Assembly: GCA_016858145.1 (NCBI GenBank)
Contig: JAEHOE010000012.1
Span: 62,001 to 126,000 of the forward strand
Length of the DNA stretch: 64,000 nucleotides
Direction: 5' to 3'
Source: Edaphochlamys debaryana
Lineage: Eukaryota; Chlorophyta; Chlorophyceae; Chlamydomonadales
Shown here piece by piece: positions 35,505 to 47,400 of the stretch. Under the pieces are notes generated by a model, which saw only the letters and a list, made by a program, of their open reading frames with translations, was not told the origin of the DNA and made no database searches. Each line of letters opens with the position of its first letter. Position 1 is the stretch's first letter. Both the position numbers and the translations under genes were made by a program.

Positions 35505-36490
35505 TGCCAGGCCGCATAGTGGTAGCGTGTCGGCCCCGGGGCGGCCGCACAGTAGCGGCGCTGCCATGCACGTGCAGGGCCCCGGGCCGCAGCAGGCGGG
35601 CATGGAGTACGGCGGTTCGTACGGCCAGCAGTCCAGCGGGCACATGCAGCACCAAATGCAGCAGCAGCAGCAGCAGCAGGCGCAGTACCAGCAGGCGCAG
35701 TACCAGCACTTCCAGCAGGTACGGCGCGGTACGGTCTTGTACGGGATGTTGTTGCGGCACGGGGCCGTACCGTCATGTACGATGGACAACTAGGGTCGAG
35801 CCTACCTGTGCGCATCCCTCCCCTACTCGTCCCCCGCTTCCCCGCCCACAGAATATGCAGCCCCACGCCTCGGGCTCCGGCGCGCACCCCCACGTGGCGC
35901 ACGTGGCCGGGGCGGGGCCGGGCGGCGTGGACTCGCCCCAGCACTCGGGCCCGGGCGGCATGGGCGCGGGCGGCTACGCGGCGCAGGGGGCGATGCAGCA
36001 GCAGCATGCCTACGCGCACGGCCACCCGCAGCAGGTGGGCGGGATGTGCGGGGCGGGGTCTCGTCGGGACAGGCCCAAGACGCCTGTCAAGGCCAAGTCG
36101 TTACGCGCTTCCTGGTCAGGCGCCTTGCCGGCATTGACCTAACCCGGCACACTCGCCTGCTGCTGTCCCCAGGCGCACATGATGCAGTCCCCCATTGCGC
36201 CGCCGCCCAGCCCCATGGGCTCGGCCCTGGGGGGCGCGGGCACGGGCGACGGGACCTCCTCGCACCCCAACAGCGGCGTCGTGGCGCACCCCTCGGCCTC
36301 GGCGTCTAGCGGCGGCGGCAGTGGAGCGCTGGCGGGGCCCGGCGGCGGCGGCGGCGCGGCGGCGCAGGGCGGCGGCGCTGGGGAGCGGCTCATGGCGGCC
36401 AACCCCGTGCCCGAGGGTATGAACACCAGTGGCTGCATCCTGTACGACTCTAGCCTGCTGCTCAAACTTAACCTGCACCAGGAGGGTTGA
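31441..36490 (+). CDS. SnRK2-like Ser/Thr kinase with Gln-rich C-terminal tail
   Basis: Join(31441..31556, 31683..31785, 32054..32137, 32824..32952, 33249..33383, 33706..33822, 34091..34132, 34328..34447, 34612..34675, 34892..35718, 35852..36034, 36173..36490), 12 exons, 745 aa. The kinase domain fills residues 15 to about 290: Gly loop GKGGQG (17-22), VAIK with K39, VMEYVNGTNLQHYLE, FIFQQLIIAVDFCHKKGKV, catalytic loop NRDIKLAN (133-140), DFG at 155-157, TAPE at 178-181 and ADVWSCGVVLFVMLFGCHPF. The layout matches plant SnRK2 kinases. The usual HRD His is Asn here. Residues 290-340 hold a short conserved extension (KLPPGALLLNAAYLSMEHPV). The last 400 residues are low-complexity, rich in Gln, His, Gly and Pro, with several poly-Gln runs. 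Its substrates are unknown; algal relatives act in nutrient stress, which is only a family hint. Confidence 0.9.
32138..32245 (+). repeat. G-run tract at the start of a kinase intron
   Basis: More than 100 bases of nearly pure purine (GGGGGGAGGGGAGG type) directly after the donor at 32138. The intron's other end (32735-32823) is C-rich. Confidence 0.7.
35407..35506 (+). repeat. CAG/poly-Gln microsatellites in the kinase tail
   Basis: Two CAG-rich runs, about 35407-35433 and 35475-35506, each encoding close to ten Gln in a row with few CAA breaks. A third run is at about 35658-35680. Such pure triplet runs are prone to length change. Confidence 0.85.
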
Positions 36491-38327
36491 GACGGGTGGG
36501 CCGGGCATGTGCATTACTTGACAATGCCCGCGTTACGGAGGGATTAGGGGGTTGTGAGGGATGTGGTGAGCATACCGCTATCTCCCGTAAGTGTTCGGCG
36601 CCTGCGTCAGGGCACGATTGCTCTCGCAATCGGTCTGCAGACCACCGCATTCACCATGACATGACGTGGCCTGTACGACAAGCAGTGTGGACGTACGGGA
36701 GGGGCGCCTGGCGTGGGGCTCGATGCGGCGAGGAGGAGGGCGGGTGCAAGGGAGGCCAGTGCCGTGAATGGCATAAGCTCGAATGCCTGTGGCTCCGCTT
36801 TTAGGCGGGGAGTCTACGTTGTGTTTCTCCAAGTCCGGGGGGGCTGCGCTGGGGTCTGTGCATGCAGCACCTAGCAGGGAGGGCCGGGCCTTGAAGGGAA
36901 GCTCGTTGCTCATTCTGCAGGCGTCGGGGGCCCGGACCGTGCGTACTTACGTCCGCATGCTAAACAGTGGGTGCGGCACTTTCTTGAGCTACGCAGCGCC
37001 CCTTGCCGCCACTTGTGTGTGCGTGGTGGCAGTTGGTCCCGTCCTCGAGGTGACAGAGGCTAAGGGCGGGGTACTACCGGTAGGTGCATGACAGTCGGCC
37101 TGGAGGCCTGTGGAAAGACCCCCGACGGTGACCCATGTTGACGATCTTGATGCGATGTATTTCGGGTTGATGAGGGTTGAGCTGTTTGTGGGGGGTGGAA
37201 GTGGGTGTGGGCCGGCGTGAATCTGCCGCCATGTTGTCGTCGGTGCATGTGAGTCGACGGGCAAGCGGCCGCCCATCACTGGACGAGGGGCTGTCCTGGC
37301 GCGAGGGTCCATCCTCCTTGCGGCCGTGCGTTTCGGTTTTCTCTGTTCTGTTCTCTCTACTTTGTCATGGGCAATTGTCGCAGCCCTGACATGCGCGCTT
37401 ATGAGTACCTCTTGACAGTATGGGGGTGAGGCAGTGCTCAGCTCCCCATGGGTGAGCTCGGCGCGGTGCCCACGGCTAGCATACGTGTGTCTGTATCTGG
37501 GGGCGCAGGTAGGCTGAGCAAATGGTGACTGGACTTTGGGCTTTGGGTATGCATCGTGCGGACGTGGCAGGACTGTGAAGGGGCCACTGACCGAGCGTGG
37601 GTGGGCAGGTACACGCTGTCTGGGCGAGGTATGATGAGAGATCATCAGCACCGGCAGGTCATCTCAGCGTGCTCCTCACGGCTGACTGGCCCAAGGTCCC
37701 GGGGAGTCTCGGTAGATCCTCACACGTGCCATGGATGATTCCTTCACGATAGCGTGCTTTGACTCAACAGTTTGAGCCCGTCCCATTTCAAGTAAACCCG
37801 TCACGTAAGCGCTGGCCCAGCGACTGCCCTTCGCATCATCGTCATGTCCCGCCCCTGAGCCCCTCCACGTGAAGCTGTCAGAGCTCCCGACCAAACTGCT
37901 CAGACACGCCTTCCTCATGCGGCGGAGTCTCTCGTACCCGATACCGGTACCAAGTTACCCGCACCCCGTCCTTCCCGCATAACCTTACGTCAACCCCAGC
38001 GCGGCGTCGCCACTCCCACTGACCTGCACGTCCCAGACGCCCCTCCAGGCCCTGACCGCGCAGGGCTGCAGACACGCCAGGGCCCCTCCTGGACAGTCCC
38101 CCCTGCGCCTGACGCCAACGCTCACCACCTGGTCCTCGCCCCCGCGCTCCCCCGACTTCCACCCCAGCCCCCGTCCTGCCCCGCTCACCGCCTCGCGCCC
38201 GCCGCCTCCGTCCACGCCGCCGCCTGCATGCGCCGTGCTGGCCATGGGCGCAGCGCCGAGGAAAGCAGCGTCCGCCGGCGGGCACCAGCGCCGGCGCCGC
38301 CCGGACCCATAACAGCGTCGGCCAAGC
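36491..38327. other. Intergenic, convergent 3' ends of kinase and U2B''
   Basis: About 1.8 kb with no gene I can support and no TGTAA for either flanking gene. It is less GC-rich than the neighbouring exons. Confidence 0.5.
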
Positions 38328-40254
38328 TCACTGCTTGGCGTAGCTGATGCTCATTGCGTTGCTGGGCGTGATCTTGAATCCCTGCAGCCCCTGCAGGGCC
38401 GTGGTGGCCTGGATGTCGTTCTCGTACCTGGGTGGAGGGGGGGCAGGAGGGGCAGGACGGGTGACGCGGCGTGAGATGAGGCCGAGAGGGGCTAGGTCCG
38501 CCCAGTCCCTTCGCATCTGCAACCGCGGCGTCCAAAACTCTGCCCGGACACCCCCGAGCCATGATTCTGGTGCAGGGACAAACCCGGCCTCGCCCTGCTC
38601 GTGCAGCCACCCCCGCTCGTGCCCCCACCAGCCAGAACAGCGATCCCTCCCCACTCCGCCACACGGCCTTCCCAGTCCCCAGTCCCCACCCCGCCCCCAC
38701 TCACTCCACGAAGGCGATGCCCGGCCGCGCCTCCACCATGCGCACCTCCCGGAAGCCCGGGAACTGCTGGAACAGCATGCCCAGCATGGCCTCGTTGGAC
38801 GACTCGGGCAGATTCTGGACGAACAGAATCTTGTTGGGCGCGTTGGGGTTGGACGAGGCGGCGGCGGCGGCCGAGGCGCCGTGCGAGGGCTGCGCGCAGA
38901 GCAAGGGTGTGGGAGCGAGAGGTCACGGCGGCCCACGGGAGAAAGCATGGACGCGGTTTGTGGGGCTGAAGCCCAGTGGGGTGGGGCTCAAGCCCAGTGG
39001 AAGCGCCAGGCAACACTCAGGCCGCCCGTGCAGAGCTCTCGGGTCTCGCCTCCCGAGTCCCGCCAGCCCGCTCGCTGCCCCCAATGATCCGCGCTGGCCC
39101 CAATCCTCACGGGCCCAGCTCTTGTCACCCTGTGGCTGTGGCCCGTGCGCCCACACTCCCGCACGCAACCCAGTGGTCCGAACCCAGCGGTAGTACCCCC
39201 GACGCACCGCCGCCGCTGCAGCCGGCCCCAGCTTGGTGCCCGCTGGCCGCTTGAGCATGGCCTCTGCGGAGGGGAGGAGCGGCGGGTAGGGGGTGCGGGC
39301 AGCTGAGGCATGGGCTTCGTCAACGAGGGAGGCTCGCCGGGTGGCGAAAGAAGCAGGCTGTGGCCTCAGTGTGCTCAGGAGGGCCGGGGGCGGGGGCTGT
39401 GCGACTGGCACCTGCTCGCACGAGCCCTGCCGTCTTGTGGCAGCTTGAGCCCGGCCCAACCCAGCCCACTCTCGCGTCCGCCTGGCACGAGGAGTGCTGT
39501 GCTCGCAACCTACTGATGCCCCCAACCCCGCTGCAGCCATGCAGCCACGCACTCATGCGCCCAGTCCACGCTCAGCATCGCCTGCCCGCCGAGGCCCACT
39601 GCACAGTGCCTGAGTCGGCACGCACCTCGTGCCGCCGCGTTCTTCTGTGCCCGCTGCTTCTTATCCGGCTTGTACGTGCCGTCCACCTTCGCCACAGCGT
39701 CAGACTTCCCCTTGGCGTACGTGATCCGCTGCGAGGGCCAAGGGGCGGCACCACCTGAGACGTGCGGGCAGGCCCCAGCCCCCGTCGTTTGCCCCCAACA
39801 CCCGGGGTCCCACCCCCTGGCCCCCCGCCATTCCCCCGCCTTCATCAAGGGCTAATGCACATGCCATGCCGGGTGAGCACGCGACATCACCCAACGCACG
39901 ATGGGCTTGTCGAAGAATGGGAAGCCCTGCATCGTCCGCAGCGCGTTAGTCGCCGCTGAAGCGTCCGTGAAGACAACCCAGGCCTGTCCGCGCAGGCGGT
40001 AGGTCTTCATAGCCACCACGTCAATGATCCGCCCGAACTGGGAGAACATTGCGTAGAGGCATTTCTTCAGCTCTGCGAGCACATGGGTACCGTTAAGTAG
40101 CATGGCGTACCGCACAGGGACCCCGCAATGAGCCCAGCTCGGCTCCGCCAGGGCACAGGCCGCCAAGATGTCGCTGCACTTGACGCTGACCTTCTTTAGA
40201 GAGCTTCTCATACAAGTTATTAACGTAGATGGTTTGGTTGGGTGGAATGTCCAT
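38328..40254 (-). CDS. U2B''/U1A family snRNP protein
   Basis: Complement of join(38328..38427, 38705..38889, 39208..39263, 39626..39728, 39900..40072, 40191..40254), six exons, 226 aa. The family binds a stem-loop of U2 (U2B'') or U1 (U1A) snRNA in the spliceosome. RRM1 (residues about 5-88) has RNP2 IYVNNL and RNP1 LRGQAWVVF, with [16 protein letters not shown] before it. A Lys/Ala-rich linker ([16 protein letters not shown] onward) leads to RRM2 with ILFVQNLP and GIAFVEYE, ending SISYAKQ. The words '[18 protein letters not shown]' are closer to plant U2B'' than to animal U1A, so I favour U2B''. The first donor is the less usual GTCAGC but is required to join SKE to ELKK. Confidence 0.92.
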
Positions 40255-41420
40255 GGCCCTAAAGCGGCAAACTTGCCGGGTTAACGCGCTAGTTTGCGCT
40301 GAGAGGAACTTCTGTTCAAGTCGTGTAGCTTTCTGGTTTACGGAGCAGTTTGTGTGTCTGAAGCGGAGGAGAAATGAAAGGGGGGCCCGTGGGCATGGGA
40401 CAGGGTATGCATCGACACGCCCCAGCGGCCCCATTCCCCCCCAGCGTTCCCGGAGCCCTTGAACGACCTCTTCGTCATACCCCCGAGTCCTTGGGGGCCC
40501 CCATGACTGGGTCACTGGAAAGGGCTCGCGTCACCATGCAGCCTTACACACAGCGCAGCCGGCGTAGAGTCACTAAGGTTGAATGTCCCCGCTCCCGCAG
40601 GCCGAGGCAGGAAGCAGCCATCGTGCCGTCCTCAGACTCGTTGTCAGTCTCGTACCCCATAACCATTGCCTTCGGCCGTTCAGCCCCTCCTCGCTCCACG
40701 CCTCCACCGTTACTCCTGCGAGGCACTCCGGCGTGAAGCAGGGTCACGAACCACATTCCCTCTGGCCTTCAGGCTCCGCAGTCAACGTGGGCAGTCAAGT
40801 CCACCCTCGCACTACGTCGTACGCATGGGGTTTGGCGCCCGCTGTAACGGCTTGCCTCCTATTGGCGAGGCCCCACTCGGCTTGAGGAGGCTTGCCAGCT
40901 GACGAGGGCCTGCCAGCTGGCCAGGGTTGGCCGCCTCAACAGGCCTCAGCCCTCCCGCCAGCAGATACAGATGGACCTCCGTTCACAAGCACCCTTTCTG
41001 CTGGCCCTCCGGCTGGCTGTCGCCACCAGGAGGCGCCTCCTGGTCGCCACCTCGACTACTGCACACGCTGCATGTGGAAAGGCTGAGGCATCATCGGGAG
41101 CCGCCCCACAAGTCTCGGCAGCAGCTTTCGACAAGGGTGTCTGTCCCTCCTCAGGACAGGGAAAAGGGCTCCCGCGGACGAGGCCTTGAGTGGATATGGT
41201 GACAGCAGGATGCCTGCGAGCGTATGCTGGGCCTGTACGGGTGCACTGCAGTACGTGCAGTACATTTGTGTGGCGTTCTGTCGGCCCTAAACGCTTTTCA
41301 CCCCGACCAGCCAGTGCATTCACTGTTGACCGGCTTCGCGGCTCACTTGCTCGCATTGCTTTGGCAGCGCCACAGAGTGCAATTGCAACACCCTGAAAAG
41401 GTAGCGCGAAGCAAGCAGAA
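40255..41420. promoter_or_regulatory. Divergent upstream region of U2B'' and LACS
   Basis: 1.2 kb between the two start codons, holding both promoters and 5' UTRs. No TATA box or coding region recognised. Confidence 0.45.
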
Positions 41421-44400
41421 ATGCCGAACTACAAGTGGCTGGTGGAGGTCGAGGCTGCTCGCCAGGCTGAGGGCGACAAGCCCTCGGCCAGCGCGGTCTA
41501 CAGGCACATCGCTGCCAAGGATGGCTACCCCAGCCTGGACTTCAGCACGCTCTACGAGTCGTTCGAGAAGGCGGTCGCTAAGTTCCCCAACAACGACTGC
41601 CTCGGTGAGCGCTGATCACTGTGGGCTGCAAGCGAGGCGCTGCGAACCCGCGGGATGTTCGGCGACGACGCGTCGGCCACCTGTGCACCGCAGGCAAGCG
41701 CGAGAAAAATGAGAAGGGCGAGGTGGGCCCCTTCGTATTCAAGAACTACGCTCAGGTCCACAAGGAGGTCCAGGGCATCGCTTCGGCGCTCGCCAAGTGG
41801 GGCGTCACGCCGGGACAGCGCGTTGGAGTCTTTGGAGCCAACTGCCCGGAGTGGATGACCGCGATGCAGGTGCGCAACGCACACCGCACGAGCAGGACCG
41901 CAGAATCGCTTGTAGGCGTTCGTGCCGCGACTTCAGCCGACCCAGTTGCGCGCCACCGCTCTGCTTCCACCATCTTCATGCCTGCTTATCGGTCATGCCT
42001 GCGCGCTGCGCTGTGCCAGCGCCGTTCTCAACTGCTCGATCATGAAGCGCATGTATAGGGCCTTCGCTTGCGGCGCCACCCCCCGTCTTAAACCCCCACT
42101 TCCCCATTTAGCACCAGCCAGAACGGCGGAGCAGGGTAGCGCGAGAGCTTCGGCCCCGCGCTTTCCTGTGGGTGGCCTGCCCGTCTGACCCGATCAGGAC
42201 TCTGTCTCACACCTCCTCCGTCGGCGTCGTGCTGCCGTCCTTGCCTCGCGCCACAGGCCTGCAACCGCATGTCGTACCACTGCGTGCCTCTGTACGACAG
42301 CCTGGGCGAGAACGCGATCGAGTACATTGTCAACCACAGGTGCGCGCCTGACGCCAGCGCGGCGGTTACGGTCAAAGCGCCCCTAGAAGCCTGGGGGGGT
42401 GTTCGAGGTCAAGGTCTCGAGGCCCCAGTCCCACCTCCATGTGGAGATCCCGGGCCCAGGAGCAGGACCCACACATGCACCTAGAGCGCCAGCACCGCAG
42501 CTGATCCCAGACGGGCTCAGGCCCTCGTACACGCCACTCTGCCGAGGATCCTGCGGCAGCTAACCCGCTCGGTTGCCCAGGCCCCACACGGCCCCGGCCC
42601 CACACGGCGCGGAGCTCTCCGAGGCGCCCCTGCCCGGACTGCCCCCACGCCACCACTGCTGCTGGGGTGCCCTTCCGGTTCAGACTAGGTAGCCAGGTGC
42701 CCTTGCGTCAGCCCCAGCCGCTCTCAGGTCCCCGCTCAGCACCACTCCGCGCCTCCCCCCTACCCCCCCCCGTCCTGCCCGCCCCTGCGTCGCGATCCAC
42801 CCCACCCGCCCTTCCGTGCCCGCTCACCCAGCCCCCCTCCCTTCCCTCCCCCTGGTCTCGCTCCCCTCTCCCTCTTCCCCCCCTCCCCCCAGCGAGTCCG
42901 TGGCCGCCTTCGTGGCCTCCGAGAAGCTGCCGGCGCTGGCCAAGGCGCTGCCCAAGACCAAGGCCACGCTCAAGGTGGTGGTGTACTGGGGCGCAGGCAA
43001 CGAGGAGGCGGTCAAGGTGGGGCTTGGGGGGGGGACATGGGAGCTGAGGACGAGGGTAGGCGCGGGGCGCGAAGGGCCTGAGGGGGCCTGATGGGGCCTG
43101 AGGGGGTGGGCCAGTGCGCGGGTTGCGCTGGGGGGCTGCGTCAGAGGAGGAGCTGGAGCTCTGCTCTGGTAGCCGGAGCAAGGCTGGGGCTTTGACCGCA
43201 CCCCCGCGCTCACCCACATACCGTACGTGCCCTCCTTCCCCCCCACCCCCGCCCTCCCCCGCCCCCAGGCTGCCAAGGACCTGGGCTACACGGTGCACTC
43301 GTTCGCTGAGGCGCTGGAGGTGGGCGCGGCCTCCCCCGCGGAGCCCGTGCCGCCCAAGCCGGAGGACCTGTGCACCATCATGTACACCTCGGGTGGGGCC
43401 GGGGAGGGGGGAGCGGGGGGAGGGGAGGGGGGGCGAGGGTTCGCGCCGCATGTTGACCACGGGAGCAAAGGGCATCTGCAAGGGGGGAGGAGGGAGGGGG
43501 AGGAAAGGGGAGGCAGGGGGAGGCAGGGGGGGAAGCAGAGGAAGGGAGAAGGCAGGGAAGCGAGGGGGAGGCAAGGGGAGGGAGGGGGAGGGCTAGGGCT
43601 CATGGCTGTGGGCTGTGGGAGGGGGCGGAGAAAGGAGGGAGTGGGGAGGTCCACGGGGAGGTCGGGCTCAGCGGGAGGGGGAGGGGGTATCAGATGGCGG
43701 AGACGCTGTTGGCACAGAGGTAATTGGGCTTAAGGAGGTGGGGGCGGCTGAGGTGGAGGCGTCTTCAGCAGCGCACTGGCTGACCGAGTGCACACGGCGG
43801 ACGGGGGGGAGCACGACCAAAGTCACCAAGCCTGGGCAGGAGGCCCTCGCCCCCCACACGCTTGACCCCCGCCTCCTCGCCTCCTGCCCCTCTTCCTACC
43901 CCCCCCCCCCAGGCACCACCGGCGACCCCAAGGGCGTGCTGCTGACCCACCGCGCCGTGGTGGCGGCCGTGGTGACCTCCCGCTCCTACATCCAGCACAA
44001 CAACGTGGACATCGGGCCCTCGGACCGCATGCTGTCGTACCTGCCCCTGGCGCACATCTTCGACCGGTGGGGGCCTGGGGCTCGGAGGGGGGAGGGGGAG
44101 GGGAGGGGGGGGGGAGGAGGGGCTGTAGGGGGTGGATGAGAGGGAGGGAGCGGTGGGGCGGGTGAGGGGCTGCTCGCGCCGGCCCGCGCAAAACGGGCGT
44201 TCGTGCCCTCACCCTTGCGTGGTTCCTTGCTGGCGGTGGGCGGTCAGGCATGCGCGGCGTGGCGCGAGAGCGGCGGGCGGTCCTGCGCTGCCGCTCCTTG
44301 CGCGGATGGAGATGTCGCGTGCGGATGGTGCTCGCAGCCCGGACGGTTGACGATTGGCGGTTGGTGGCCCTGGATGCTTGGCCGAGCGGCGGTGCCTCTT

Positions 44401-47400
44401 GAGCTCCCCCCTCCTCCCCCCTCCCCCAGTGTGACCGAGGAGTGGTTCCTGTCCATCGGTGCGGCCGTCGGCTACTGGCAGGTACGGGGGCGGGGCCGGG
44501 GGGGGGGGGTGTTTGAAGCTGATAAGCGGGAGAGCGTCGAATGGTTAGTGGGATTGCCGGAGAAGGTACATACCGCCACAGGGTCCATGATAGGTCCGGT
44601 GTGTGTGTGTGTGGGGGGGGAGGTGGGGAAGGTGGAGGGCGGAGCGGGCTTTTAGGAAATGGAGCCCGGGCGGAGGTAGAGGTGTGGGCGGCGGGTGCCG
44701 AGGGCGGCAGGGGGAAAGGGTGACAGGATCGGGCCCCGGCGCGGGCTGCTTGAGGGACGGCGGAGGAGGCGTGGGGGCCAGGGGCTCGTCGGGTTTGGCC
44801 CGGCTCCGCGGGACCCGCTTACCGATGCAAGCGCCTCCCGTCCTTCCCCTCCCCCTCCCCCCCCCCAGGGCGACGTGCTCAAGCTGGTGGAGGACATTGC
44901 GGCGCTCAAGCCCTCGCTCTTCATCGGAGTGCCCCGCGTCTTCGACCGCATCTACACCCGCATCATCGGCCAGGTGGGGGGCTGGGAGGGGGTCCTTGGG
45001 AAGCGGGGTGTCGGGGACTGGCGGGGTGGGTAGGGGGGCAGCGGTAGGGGCAGGAGCTACGGGATACCGACCGCCCTGCTCGCTGGAGCCCAGCCCCTTG
45101 AGCGACCGCACACCGCACCGCCCGTCTGAAGCCCCTACCCCCACGCTCCCCACGCCCCCCACGCAATCCCCCCCAGATCAACGCCGCTGGCGGCCTGAAG
45201 AAGGCGCTGTTCAACTGGGGCTTCAACCGCAAGCTGCACTACCTGCGCAACGGATACTCGCAGAACAAGGTGGGGGCGGGGGAGGGGGCGGAAGGGGGGT
45301 CTTGGCGACGGCTGCAAGGGGTCGAGGCGTGCAGCGGGCCATGTGGGCAGAGGAGGAGGGTGGCGTGGTCCCGTGCTGGTGCCCGTTCAGACGTTCGCTC
45401 TAAGCCACCCCCTGCCCGCCTGCTTCCCTACCCTGCCCCCCCCCCAGGCCGCCCCCTTCTTCGACAAGCTGGTGTTCTCCAAGATCGCCGCCCGCCTGGG
45501 CGGCAAGGTGAGGGGGGATCAGGGGCAGGGTACCTGTAGTCAAGGGGGATAATGGGTGCTATGGAAGGGCCCGCACGGCTCCAGGAGCAGTTTGGAGGGG
45601 CAGCTGAGGGCGCTGCGGGCATGCCGCCGCTCTGGGGCCATCCTCGCCACAAGCTCTCAACCTCACGCTCCCACCCGCCTGCCCCCTGCCCCCCCCCCCA
45701 CAGGTCAAGGCCGTGGTGTCCGGCGGCGCCCCCCTGGCCCCCCACGTGGAGGACTTCCTGCGCGTGACCATGTGCGCCCCCGTGGTGCAGGTGGGGGGGA
45801 AGGGGGAGGGGAGGGAGAGGGGAGGGAGAGGGAGCGGGGAGGGAGAGGGGAGGGAGAGGGGGGGGAGAGGGGGGGGAGAGGGAGCGGGGAGGGGAGGGAA
45901 GCACGGAAAAAATTGGGAATGGAAGGCAGACGGGGCTAGGGGGGAAAGGAGAAGAGGTAGAGAGAGGGAAGGAGGGTGTCCCTGCTGGCGGGAGGGCCGG
46001 GATGTGGACACTAGGACCGGCTCCTGCGCCCGCTTGCACGCCCGCCCTGACCTGCCTCCCTGCCCACACGCTTCCCCCGCCCTTCCCCCCAGGGCTACGG
46101 CCTGACGGAGACCTCTGCCGCCTCCTTCATCGCCTGCGCTGACGTCATGGTGGGGGGGAAGGGGCAGCGCTGGGTAGCGGGCCTGTCGGGGGCCGTGGGG
46201 ACAGGCAGCCCCAGCCCACCCTGCCCTCCCTGCCCTCCTGATTTCGTCAACCCCGCCCCGCGCCCATACTCCGAAACCCACCCCTGGCCCCGCTTTCCTG
46301 CCACCCCCTCCCCCCCAGGCGCACGCCGCCACCGTGGGCCCCCCCACCCCCATGGTGGAGTTCCGCCTGGAGTCGGTGCCGGACATGAACTGCGACGCAC
46401 TGGACGCCAAGCAGCCCAAGGGAGAGGTGGGGCGGGCGGGGCCCCTGGGGCCTGGGGGTGTGGGTACTGGGATTGGGGTACAGGCGGCCAGGGCCGTAGG
46501 CCCGCTCGAAGCTGCCCAGCAAGCCCGCCGCCTGTCTGGTGCTTGGTCCTTGTAAAGTCTTCCCATGGGGAGTGGGGGGTTGGGGGACAGGCGACTGGGA
46601 GGGGGTTAGACGTGGGGGGGGCACGGCTGCGGCGAGGTGGGTGGTGAAGGTCTGGTCGAACGCGGGCACGGCCCGCTCCAGCTGCTCGGCGCAGGCTGCC
46701 TGCCGCGCCGCGGACGCGGCCTGCCGCGCGCTTATCTCACTGACGACGCTGCCAGCCTGAGAGCGGTCGGGCGCGGCCCGCGAGCGCTTGGCCGACGACG
46801 AGGGCGAGCGCTCGGCCGGCTTGGGCGCGCCCGAGGCGGTGCGGCGGCGCTGCTGCTTGCCCATCTGCTGTGTTGTGTTATACGCTATACGCTATACGCT
46901 ACCCCCTCCCCCCTCCCGCCCCACTCAGTAACCACGCGCATCTCAAAATTGCGACCACCCCCAAAAATCCGCCCCCGCGACCGCGCCGACGCGAAAAAGC
47001 CGAAAATGGGCCACAAAATTCCTCCCCCTCCCCCAGGTGCTCATCCGCTCGCCCATGAACTTTAACGGCTACTACAAGGCGCAGGATAAGACGGACGAGG
47101 TGCTGGAGAAGGACGGCTGGTTCCACTCGGGTGGGGAGGGGGAGGGGGGGGAGGAAGAGGGGGTGGAAAAGCCGGGGCGGGGGGTGCGGGAAAAGCCGGG
47201 GAGGGGGGTGGAGAAGCGGGGGGCCGGGTGCGGATGCGGGTGCTGGGCGGGGGGGCGAGCGGGAGGAAGGGCTCACGTGGATGCTTACCTCCTCGTCCTT
47301 CCCTTCCCTTCCCAACTCCTCCCCTCCCCTCACCCCCCCACCCCACCCAGGCGACATCGCCATCCTGACCGAGTCGGGCGCCATCAAGATCGTGGACCGC

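Noticed and set aside
37878..38285. 135-codon Arg/Gly-rich frame on the - strand
   Set aside because: Low complexity from GC-rich sequence, no splice partners, no family.
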